Assembly: GCA_020831805.1 (NCBI GenBank)
Contig: JAFIFX010000002.1
Span: 62,001 to 126,000, forward strand
Reading direction: 5' to 3'
DNA: 64,000 bases
Origin: Planctomycetota bacterium
Lineage (GTDB): Bacteria > Planctomycetota > Phycisphaerae > Phycisphaerales > UBA1924
Positions 47,894 through 55,768 of this stretch are shown piece after piece. The notes beneath the pieces are model-generated. The model searched no databases. It saw nothing but the letters and a program-made list of their open reading frames with translations, and was not told the DNA's origin. Made by a program: the position numbers and the translations under genes. How positions within the stretch are numbered: position 1 is the stretch's first letter; each line of letters starts with the position of its first letter.

Positions 47894-49573
47894 TCAGAGC
47901 AGCGCGGCGCCCGCCGCGGCGATGGCCGCGTAGATCAGCATGGGAACGATGGTCAGCCGGAGGATCGAGGCCACGCCGCCGCGGAGGTGCTCCTCGCCGG
48001 CGGCCGGTCGGTCGCGCAGTCCGATGACGGCCGCGACGGCCACGATGTTGTGGATGCACACCATGTTGCCCAGCGAGCCGCCGACGGTCTGCAGCGCAAG
48101 CACGCTCGTGATGTCCAGCCCCAGCGAGCCGGCGATCGCCGCCTGCACCGGCGCGAAGGTCAGGTTGGAGACGGTGTTCGATCCGGAAAAGAACGACCCG
48201 AGGGCTCCGAGCAGCGGCGCCAGGTGGATCCACGATTGCCCGGCTGCGTCGGCCATGGCGCGGCCGATCAGCATCACGGGGGCTTGCTCACCGCCGAGCA
48301 TCATCAGTTTCACGAGCACCAACGCCCCCACGAGCGCCACCGCCGGGCGGTAGAGGCGCCTGAGTGTGTCCGCCCACGCCGAGACGGCCGCCTCCCGCCG
48401 GATTCGCAGCAGCGGGACCGAAACAAGACACACCAGGACGAACGGGACAAGAAACGGTACGAAGAGAAGCGGCATGCTCCAGGAGGCGCCGGTGCCGAGA
48501 ATCTCACGAAAACCGACAACCAGACCGGGCGTGACCCACACGCCGCCGATCAGGCCCAGGTCAAGTGCCGCGGCCGGGCTGTCCGAGGTGAGCACGGTCC
48601 GAAGTCCGAACTGATCGATTCGTGTCACCGCCAGCAGCAGGATCACGGCCAGCAGCGGGCTGGCCGCTCGGAACAACCCGAACCGCTGATCCGTGCCCTC
48701 GGGTTGACGCGGCTGTGCGTGGGCGGGGCTGGCCGCCGAGGAAAGGCTCACCCGCCGATGGGCGAGCAACGCCCCGAAGATCGTTCCGGACAGACCGCCG
48801 ATGATCGACGGGAACTCGCTCGAGAGCGTCGCCGCAAACGCGTAGGGCAGCACGCTGGCCAGGACGACGAGCATGACGAAGACGATCGAGGCCCGGATCG
48901 TGCGCCACGGGAGGAGCACACGCAGGGCCAGGACCGGGATGACGAGCGCCGCAACGGCGTTAATGAGGGCGGCCTTGGTCCCGACGGTGAGCAGCTCATC
49001 CGGGCTGAGCCCGAGTTCGCCGAGGCCGAACCAGATCGGCGTGCCGACCGCGCCGAACGAGACCGGCACGCTGTTCATGATCAGGCACATCGCGGCGACC
49101 CGGACCGGCGGGAAGCCGAGCCCGACGAGGATCGGGGCGGCCAGGGCCGCGGGCGCCCCGAAGCCGCACAGGCCCTCAATCAGGAACGAGAAGCTCCAGC
49201 CGACCAGCATGAGCTGGGCGACCGGGTGCGGGCTCAGACCCCGGAGGCGTTCGGTGAGGACGCGCATCGCGCCCGAGGCCTCCATGGTCTTGAAGAAGAG
49301 CACCGCGCCGAAGACGATCCCGATGGGGGTCAGCGCGGAGAGCACGCCGTCGATGACCGCCGCGTGGATCCAGCGGCCGGGCGCGACGCCGCCGATCGCC
49401 GATGCTTCCGGGGTCGAACCGGCCCGGAACCAGAGCAACTGCAGGGCATAGGCGAGCGCGGCCATCGCGGGCAGGGCGATGTGGGCCGGCAGGGGCAGCC
49501 AGCGACGCGGGCGGGTCGCCGTCATCAGGAGAACGAGCAGGGCGAGCGGGAGGATGGCCAGCGTCAGCGACAT
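47894..49573 (-). CDS. lldP: L-lactate permease family transporter
   Basis: A 559-residue membrane protein with about 13 helices. GWSFSFLIEGLCGFGAPAALAAPILVGLGF, NSVPVSFGAVGTPIWFGLG, LGALGSFFSGSNTVSNLTFAPVQ and TVGGSLGNMVCIHNIVAV are diagnostic of the LctP/LldP family of proton-coupled lactate (and glycolate) importers. The protein is convergent with the D-lactate dehydrogenase gene, the stops being adjacent, so uptake or release of lactate is the likely joint task. No Shine-Dalgarno is clear before the ATG at 49573. Confidence 0.92.
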   Translation of the reverse strand: MSLTLAILPLALLVLLMTATRPRRWLPLPAHIALPAMAALAYALQLLWFRAGSTPEASAIGGVAPGRWIHAAVIDGVLSALTPIGIVFGAVLFFKTMEASGAMRVLTERLRGLSPHPVAQLMLVGWSFSFLIEGLCGFGAPAALAAPILVGLGFPPVRVAAMCLIMNSVPVSFGAVGTPIWFGLGELGLSPDELLTVGTKAALINAVAALVIPVLALRVLLPWRTIRASIVFVMLVVLASVLPYAFAATLSSEFPSIIGGLSGTIFGALLAHRRVSLSSAASPAHAQPRQPEGTDQRFGLFRAASPLLAVILLLAVTRIDQFGLRTVLTSDSPAAALDLGLIGGVWVTPGLVVGFREILGTGASWSMPLLFVPFLVPFVLVCLVSVPLLRIRREAAVSAWADTLRRLYRPAVALVGALVLVKLMMLGGEQAPVMLIGRAMADAAGQSWIHLAPLLGALGSFFSGSNTVSNLTFAPVQAAIAGSLGLDITSVLALQTVGGSLGNMVCIHNIVAVAAVIGLRDRPAAGEEHLRGGVASILRLTIVPMLIYAAIAAAGAALL

Positions 49574-49619
49574 GATGCCCCGTTGTTCTCATGCCCCCGA
49601 AGCCGGTCCAACTCGCTGG

Positions 49620-51326
49620 TCAGTGCAGCACGCGGAAGACCTCGGCCTCGTCGGTCAGGCCCATGGCGACCTTTTCCATCGCGTCGATCTTCATCGGCTC
49701 GAAGCCGCCGTTGACGGCGGTCTCGTAGAGCGTCACGCCGTCGGCCCGCTCGCCGGTCAGGCGGCGGAGCTCGTCGGTCATCATCATCAGCTCATGGACG
49801 GCCAGCCGCCCGCGGTAGCCGGTGCCGAAGCACTGCTCGCACTGGCCGGCGTCGACGCGCCCCGTGCCGTTGCAGGCGGTGCAGACCTTGCGGAGCAGGC
49901 GCTGGGCCAGCACGCCGAGCAGCGAGCTGGTGACCAGGTACGGCTCGACGCCGATGTCCAGCAGGCGGGGGATGGCGCTGGGCGCGTCGTTGGTGTGGAG
50001 CGTGGCCAGCACGAGGTGGCCGGTCAGCGAGGCCTGGATGGCGAGCTGGGCGGTCTCGGAGTCGCGGACCTCGCCGACGAGGATGACATCGGGGTCCTGG
50101 CGGAGCAGGGCGCGCAGGCCGTTGGCGAAGGTCACGCCCCTCTTGGGGTTGACCTGCATCTGGCTGATGCCGTCGAGGTGGTACTCGACCGGGTCCTCGA
50201 TGGTCATCACATTGCGGCTGGCGCGGTCGATGCGCCCCAGGGCGGCGTAGAGCGTGGTGGTCTTGCCCGAGCCGGTCGGCCCGGTGACCAGCAGGATGCC
50301 GTTGGGCCGCTCAACGCAGTCCATCAGGCGGGTCTGCAGGCCCTTGGACATGCCCACGGCGTCGAGGTCGAGCTGGGTCTGGCTCTGGTCGAGCAGGCGG
50401 AGCACGATCCGCTCGCCGAAGATCGTGGGGATGACCGAGAGGCGGATGTCGATCTTCTTGGTGCCGATGCGGACGGAGGTCTGGCCGTCCTGCGGGCTGT
50501 GCCGGTTGGCGATGTCCAGCTCGGTCATGACCTTCAGGCGGCTGGAGATGGCGCTCGAGAGGCTCTGGGGCGGGTTGAAGGCGTCGACCAGCATGCCGTC
50601 CACGCGGAAGCGGATGACGAGCTTGTCCTCCATCGGGTGGACATGGATGTCCGAGGCACGCCGGCGCAGGGCCTCGAAGAGGATCATGTTGACCAGCCGG
50701 ATGACGGGCGTCTGGCGGGCCTGGGCGAGCAGGTCGGTGGTCTTGCCGATCGCGCCGGCGGCTTTCTCGATGGCGCTGGCGTCGAGCGGCATGTCCTCGA
50801 CGATCTCGGTGACCAGGTCGCCCCGCTGCTCGTAGCCGCGGTTGATCAGGTTGGCGACGGCCGCGCGGGGGGAGAGGACCAGGCGGACCGGGGCGTCGAG
50901 CAGGTCCTCGAGCATCGAGACGACGCTGGGCTGCATCGGCCGGGAGATGGCCAGGGTGAAAACGCCGTCCTCTACCTCGATGGCGGCCACGGAGCCCTGG
51001 CGGGCCGTGTCGGCGGGCACGACCTCGTAGAAACGGGAGGCCGACTCGGTCAACCGCGGCTCGGTCCGGAACTCCAGGCCCGTGCGGTCGGCCAGCAGGC
51101 GCAGGGCGGTCGCCTCGTCCAGCGCCATCGCCTGGAGCATGACATCCCAGGGCTCGTCGTCGGAGCCGTCGAGCCGCGCGAACGAGCGGAGCTGGTCCGG
51201 GGACATCCGCAGCGGGCCGAAGACCTCGGAGACGCGGTCCCACTGCACGCGCGCCAGACCTCCGGGCGTGGGGGCCCTGGGCGGCTCGGGCTTGGTTCGT
51301 TTGCTCAGACCGTGGCGGATGGGCAT
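49620..51326 (-). CDS. gspE: Type II secretion / type IV pilus ATPase GspE
   Basis: A 568-residue hexameric ATPase. The N-terminal MshEN-like domain (about 35-150) precedes the core: RRASDIHVHPMEDKLVIRFRVDG, Walker A GPTGSGKTT, Asp box TIEDPVEY, Walker B LRALLRQDPDVILVGEVRD, His box LVLATLHTND, and the four-Cys zinc site CTAC...CEQC. The Cys site and order fit GspE/PilB. It works at the cytoplasmic face to drive pseudopilus assembly. gspD lies 71 nt upstream on the same strand; other T2SS genes (F, G, K, L, M) are not in the window. Confidence 0.93.
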   Translation of the reverse strand: MPIRHGLSKRTKPEPPRAPTPGGLARVQWDRVSEVFGPLRMSPDQLRSFARLDGSDDEPWDVMLQAMALDEATALRLLADRTGLEFRTEPRLTESASRFYEVVPADTARQGSVAAIEVEDGVFTLAISRPMQPSVVSMLEDLLDAPVRLVLSPRAAVANLINRGYEQRGDLVTEIVEDMPLDASAIEKAAGAIGKTTDLLAQARQTPVIRLVNMILFEALRRRASDIHVHPMEDKLVIRFRVDGMLVDAFNPPQSLSSAISSRLKVMTELDIANRHSPQDGQTSVRIGTKKIDIRLSVIPTIFGERIVLRLLDQSQTQLDLDAVGMSKGLQTRLMDCVERPNGILLVTGPTGSGKTTTLYAALGRIDRASRNVMTIEDPVEYHLDGISQMQVNPKRGVTFANGLRALLRQDPDVILVGEVRDSETAQLAIQASLTGHLVLATLHTNDAPSAIPRLLDIGVEPYLVTSSLLGVLAQRLLRKVCTACNGTGRVDAGQCEQCFGTGYRGRLAVHELMMMTDELRRLTGERADGVTLYETAVNGGFEPMKIDAMEKVAMGLTDEAEVFRVLH

Positions 51327-51397
51327 GGGCGGTTCACACGGAGGGCTGCGTCGGGTGCGTCGATGGCGGAGGGGGGCGGGGGGGCGGGGTGTTGGGA

Positions 51398-53968
51398 TCA
51401 GTCGAGGCTGGCCGGCTCAAGTTCCGGCGCGCCCGAGCGGTCGACGGGGCGTCGCGGCAGGCTGGAGCGGATCGTCTCGGCTTCCAGATCCGGCGCGTCG
51501 GGATCGATACCCATCTCGGACTGCGGGCCACGGGTCAGCAGCTTGAGATCGTTGAAGTTCGGGTCGGTCATGATGCGGGGGGTCAGGAAGACATAGAGGC
51601 GTGCCCGGTTGTTGACCCGGTTGGTGCTCCTGAACAGCTCGCCCACCAGGGGGATGTCGCCGATGAACGGCACCTTGGCCACGGTGTTGCGGATGTCGTC
51701 CACGGTCAGGCCGCCGACGACGATGGTGGCGTCGGATGGGATGGTGGCCTTGCCGGTGACGGTGCGGGTGTTCCGGGGCGGGGGGCTGTTGCCGATGCCG
51801 GTCGAGCGGGTGAAGTTGGACAGCTCGACGAAGTAGTCCAGGCGGAGGAAGCCGCCCTCGGAGATGGACGGAGTGACGCGGAGCGTGGTGCCGGCCGTCT
51901 CGAACCCGCCGAAGCTGGTCTGGTCCGTGGTCTGGCCGACGATGGTGGTCGAGAAGGGCTGCTCCTCGACGGAGATGATCTCCGCCTCCTCGTTGTCGTT
52001 GACCAGCAGCTGGGGTGAGGAGACGATCCGGACCTTGGAGTTGGTCTGCGAGGCGTTGACGATCAGGGGCACGTAGTCCGAGCGGATGATCGCGCTGGTC
52101 AGGCCGGCCAGCCCGGGGTTGACCCGGCGCGGGTCGGTGAACGCGCCGTCCTCGCCGATCACGCTGAGACCGAAGTTGGTCCCGATGCCGAACTCGCCCC
52201 GAAGGTACTGGCTCTCGAAGGCAAGCGCGAAGTCCTCGTCGTCGGCCACGGAGACGATCATCGCCTGGATGTACACCTGCGCCCGGCGGCGGTCGAGCCG
52301 CTCGATGAGCTTGGCGATCTCGTCCTGCTGACGGACCGGGGCCTGCACGATGACCTGGTTGTTCTCCGCGTTGGGCATGATGCGGACGATGTCGGGATCG
52401 AAGGACGCGGAAACATCGTCGCCGGGCTGCGTGCCGTCCTGGAACGGCAGGATGAAGCGGCTCGTGCCGGCCGCCCCTGGGCGCGTCGTGCCGCGCGCCG
52501 TCGGGAGGAGCGGCGCGTCGCCGGTCATGCGTTGCCCGGTGATCAGGCCGGTGATCAGGTCGGCGACGATCTCCGCGTCCGAGTGGTTGAGGATATAGCT
52601 GCGGATGACGATCCGCTCGTCATCGGCCCGCAGCTCCTTCATCAGGTTGGTCATCTGCTCGTGCTGCTCGGGCGTGCCGTAATAGATGATGCTGCCGCGG
52701 ATCGGGTCGACGACCATCACGGGCCCGCCGCGGGATTGCTGGGTTCCCTGCGGCTGGCCGAAGGCCTGCTGCATCCCGCGCTGGAACTGCATGCCGAAGT
52801 CCATGCCGACCTGGCCCATGCCGGCCTGCGGGTCGGCGACCTGGACCACCTCGCCCAGCCCGCGCAGCTTGGCCATGTCGGCGATCTGGGCCGCGGACGA
52901 GCCGGCGAAGTAGTTGCGCGGCTCGAGCGTGTTGCGCACATCGATCTGGGCCAGGACGCCCCGCACGCGATCGATCTCGGCCTCCGTCCCGCGGAAGATC
53001 AGGGCGTTGCCCTGCGGATCGACGGTGATGCGGTCGGCCAGGTTCGAGAAGCTGCCGCCCGAGATGCCCACGCTCTGGGCCTGACCCTGCTCGCGCTGGG
53101 CGCGCTGCATCTGCTGCTGGATCTGGATCTGCTGCTGGCCGGGGAACGCCGGCCCGGCCGCGGCCTGCCCGCCGACGAGGCCGATGGCCCGTTCCAGCGC
53201 GGCCGGGGCCGCGATGTTGCGCAGCTCGAAGCGGATGTAGCGCAGCTCGGAATCGATCCGCATCAGCTCAGCGATCATCGACTCGGCGCGGGCGATGTCC
53301 CGCGTGCCGCCGCTGATGATCAGCACGCCCAGCTCGTCCACCGCCTGGAGCTGCGTGCCCGTGCCGCCCGAGGCGCCGAGGACCGCCGCCAGGGGATCCA
53401 TGATCCGCGAGGGCTTGATGTTCGGCGTGGCGATGATCCGCACCGAGGACCGCTCGCCGCCCAGGCTCGGGCGGATGTCCGTGACGGGCTGGACGATGTA
53501 AAACCCGGTCGTCTGCTCGCTGGTGATGGCGAAGCCGTACTGCTCGAGCATGGCGTCGAGCAGGTCCAGCAGGCGGCTCTGCGGGATGGACATCGGCGCG
53601 TTGAACACGATCTCCCCGGTGGGAGAGCCCTTAACGACGATGTTCAGTCCCAGCGTCTCGCCGACGAAGTCGATCAGCGTCGTGAGCTGCACCGGCTCGG
53701 AGAAGGCGTCGAACGCGACCATGGGCTCACCCGGCCGGGTGGGCGTGGGCCGGTCGGCGTCGGGGCGTGCCTGCTCGCGGGGCGGCTGGGCCCGGTCCTG
53801 GCCGGCCCGGTCGCGCTGGGGCTGCTGCTCGACGCCCCAGTCCAGCAGGATGTCCGGCGGCTCGTCGGGCCGTTCGTCCTGGGCCGCGGCGGGCCCGATG
53901 AACAGGGCGGCCGCGGCGAGCAACGCGAGGGCGGGTCGGATCAGCAAAGCGGCGTGGTGACAGGGCAC
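51398..53968 (-). CDS. gspD: Type II secretion secretin GspD
   Basis: An 856-residue outer-membrane secretin. Signal peptide of about 29 residues (ending PAAAQ), a Pro/Arg/Asp-rich linker, N0 domain (VQLTTLIDFVGETLGLNIVVKG), N1-N3 repeats, and the secretin core (VRIVSSPQLLVNDNEEAEI, ETAGTTLRVTPSISEGGFLRL, TVTGKATIPSDATIVVGGLT, VPFIGDIPLVGELFRS). A Gln-rich segment (QIQIQQQMQRAQREQGQAQ) interrupts the N-domain region at about residues 270-290. The start is GTG at 53968 with GAGGAGT upstream. The tail is charged; no S-domain is evident. It is followed by gspE. Confidence 0.92.
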   Translation of the reverse strand: MPCHHAALLIRPALALLAAAALFIGPAAAQDERPDEPPDILLDWGVEQQPQRDRAGQDRAQPPREQARPDADRPTPTRPGEPMVAFDAFSEPVQLTTLIDFVGETLGLNIVVKGSPTGEIVFNAPMSIPQSRLLDLLDAMLEQYGFAITSEQTTGFYIVQPVTDIRPSLGGERSSVRIIATPNIKPSRIMDPLAAVLGASGGTGTQLQAVDELGVLIISGGTRDIARAESMIAELMRIDSELRYIRFELRNIAAPAALERAIGLVGGQAAAGPAFPGQQQIQIQQQMQRAQREQGQAQSVGISGGSFSNLADRITVDPQGNALIFRGTEAEIDRVRGVLAQIDVRNTLEPRNYFAGSSAAQIADMAKLRGLGEVVQVADPQAGMGQVGMDFGMQFQRGMQQAFGQPQGTQQSRGGPVMVVDPIRGSIIYYGTPEQHEQMTNLMKELRADDERIVIRSYILNHSDAEIVADLITGLITGQRMTGDAPLLPTARGTTRPGAAGTSRFILPFQDGTQPGDDVSASFDPDIVRIMPNAENNQVIVQAPVRQQDEIAKLIERLDRRRAQVYIQAMIVSVADDEDFALAFESQYLRGEFGIGTNFGLSVIGEDGAFTDPRRVNPGLAGLTSAIIRSDYVPLIVNASQTNSKVRIVSSPQLLVNDNEEAEIISVEEQPFSTTIVGQTTDQTSFGGFETAGTTLRVTPSISEGGFLRLDYFVELSNFTRSTGIGNSPPPRNTRTVTGKATIPSDATIVVGGLTVDDIRNTVAKVPFIGDIPLVGELFRSTNRVNNRARLYVFLTPRIMTDPNFNDLKLLTRGPQSEMGIDPDAPDLEAETIRSSLPRRPVDRSGAPELEPASLD

Positions 53969-54138
53969 TTGCAGGACTCCTCATTGCCCGCTCCGCGGCG
54001 GGCGTACCGTGTTCACAGCGTAGCCGGAAAGCCCGCACCGAGCCTCCGGAAACGCACCCCCGGGCGGAATTCGCCCGATCCGCCCGCCCGGACCGTCCCG
54101 GGCCGGCGTCCCCGCCGTCCCGCGTGAGGATCCGAACC

Positions 54139-55119
54139 GTGCGCGTCGTCAGTCTCGTGCCATCGGCGACCGAAATCCTGTGCCTCATCGGGGCCGGTCA
54201 CACGCTCGTCGGGCGGTCCTATGAGTGCGATCACCCCGCCACGGTGGAGGGGGTTCCCGCCCTGACCGGATCGCGCACGGGCACGGATTTCGGTGATCCC
54301 GGCGCCTCGGCGAGCATCGACGAACAGGTCCGCGCCGCGACCGCCGCGGGCGAGGCGTTGTACACCCTCGACGACCGCCTGTTGGCCGATCTGCGCCCGG
54401 ACCTGATCCTGACCCAGGATCTCTGCTCGGTCTGCTCGATCGACGACCGGACCGTCCGCCAGGTCGCCGGATCGCTCGACCCGCGCCCCGAGGTGCTCAG
54501 CCTGAACCCCAAGACGGTGGAGGACATCTACGACGACATCCTCCGTGTCGGCAAGGCGGTCGGGATGGCTCGGCAGGCGATGCACGCGGTCGTTTCTCTC
54601 CGCGAACGCGCGGACCGCGCGCTCGAACATGTCAACCCGTACATCGACGGGCCCGTGGTGGGGTTCATGGAATGGACCGACCCCATCTTCGTGGCCGGTC
54701 ACTGGTCCGTCCAGCTCATCGAGCGGGCCGGCGGCCAGCACCCGCTCAACCGGGCGGTCCCCAGGCCCGGCTCCGGGGCCGCCGTCGGCCCGCAGATGGC
54801 CGAACGGATCGCCGGGCACTCGATTGCGGTCGAGCCGGAAATGTTCGCCGCGGTGCGTCCGGAAGCGCTCGTGATCGCCCCGTGCGGCCTCACGCTGAAA
54901 CAGGCTTGGGCCGAAACGGACAAGCTCGCCGCCAAGGGCTGGTTCCGCGCCCTCCCGGCGGTCCGCGCCGGGCGCGTCGCGGTGGTCGACGGCAACCAGA
55001 TGTTCAACCGGCCCGGGCCCCGCGTGATCGACGCCCTGGAGTTCCTCGTCGGCTGGCTCAACGGTCGCGAGGACCTCATCCCGGAGGGTTTTCCCTGGCA
55101 GCCCTGGCGTCCGGCGTGA
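54139..55119 (+). CDS. BtuF-like substrate-binding protein without signal peptide
   Basis: A 326-residue protein of the TroA/BtuF fold: VVSLVPSATEILCLIGAGHTLVG, TLDDRLLADLRPDLILTQDLCSVCSI, LNPKTVEDIYDDILRVGKAVG, VVGFMEWTDPIFVAGHWSVQLIERAGG, ALVIAPCGLTL and AVVDGNQMFNRPGPRVIDAL. BtuF binds cobalamin in the periplasm; this protein has no signal peptide, so it would stay in the cytosol. No BtuC/BtuD permease is adjacent. The GTG at 54139 has GAGGA 8 nt upstream; GTG at 54124 is the alternative. The exact ligand is not known. Confidence 0.75.
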   Translation: MRVVSLVPSATEILCLIGAGHTLVGRSYECDHPATVEGVPALTGSRTGTDFGDPGASASIDEQVRAATAAGEALYTLDDRLLADLRPDLILTQDLCSVCSIDDRTVRQVAGSLDPRPEVLSLNPKTVEDIYDDILRVGKAVGMARQAMHAVVSLRERADRALEHVNPYIDGPVVGFMEWTDPIFVAGHWSVQLIERAGGQHPLNRAVPRPGSGAAVGPQMAERIAGHSIAVEPEMFAAVRPEALVIAPCGLTLKQAWAETDKLAAKGWFRALPAVRAGRVAVVDGNQMFNRPGPRVIDALEFLVGWLNGREDLIPEGFPWQPWRPA

Positions 55120-55129
55120 GCGGCCGGGC

Positions 55130-55768
55130 TCAATCGATCCGATCGAACTGGTATCCCCCGGCCGTCGCCCCCCAGACCTGCTGGCCGGTGGCGTCAAAGC
55201 CGCGGTCCCAGGTGCTCATGCCGTCGGGCCGGAGCACGATCTGCGATGTGGCGTAGGCCGCGCCGGACAGGTCGCTGGGACAGCCGGTCCCGGTGGTCGA
55301 GCCGACGAAGGCGCCCGCCTGTTCGTCCCATCGGAGCGTGACCGCGCAGCCCACGCGTTCCTCCAGGTCGCCCGGCGTCAGTTCGGACAGCGGGCTGCCC
55401 GAACGCCACGCGCCGGCGTGCCGCTCCGGGTCGGGCAGCACGAACACCCGCGACCAGAACCGGCCGTCGTCCGTGCGTTCCAGCTTGTACACCCGCTGGC
55501 GGTACGGCCGGTCGGTCGTCTCGGCCAGCGCCTGCTCGACATACAGCCACGGCCCGTCGTCGCGCCAGGTCCACATCGGCGTCGTGTGCAGGACGATGTC
55601 GTAGTAGGCCTGATCGCGGGCCGCCTGGGCCGCGGAGGAGAACGACCCGGTCATGAACGATCGCAGCGACAGCAGCCGGTCCTGCGTCGGCGCGCCGTCG
55701 GCGCGCCACGCCGGCCCGGCGCACGACGCGAGAACGAGCGCCAGGAGGGGGAGGACCGCGCGGATCAT
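55130..55768 (-). CDS. CpcT/CpeT-like lipoprotein
   Basis: A 212-residue protein with a lipoprotein signal (lipobox LASC, Cys16). The mature domain LLSLRSFMTGSFSSAAQAARD, YYDIVLHTTPMWTWRDDGPWLYVEQAL, YRQRVYKLER and WSRVFVL fits CpcT/CpeT, the phycobilin lyases of cyanobacteria, which share a lipocalin-like barrel. There is no sign of phycobilisomes here, so a chromophore-lyase role is unlikely; a small hydrophobic-ligand or lipid-binding role is inference. Its ATG overlaps the TGA stop of rnr (ATGA), so both are translated together. Confidence 0.78.
   Translation of the reverse strand: MIRAVLPLLALVLASCAGPAWRADGAPTQDRLLSLRSFMTGSFSSAAQAARDQAYYDIVLHTTPMWTWRDDGPWLYVEQALAETTDRPYRQRVYKLERTDDGRFWSRVFVLPDPERHAGAWRSGSPLSELTPGDLEERVGCAVTLRWDEQAGAFVGSTTGTGCPSDLSGAAYATSQIVLRPDGMSTWDRGFDATGQQVWGATAGGYQFDRID

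Noticed and set aside
54124-54138. GTG at 54124 as start of the BtuF-like gene
   Set aside because: The GAGGA ribosome site lies between this GTG and the one at 54139, favouring the latter.
55130-55768. Evidence for phycobilisomes from the CpcT/CpeT-like gene
   Set aside because: No other phycobiliprotein or bilin gene is present; only the fold is shared.
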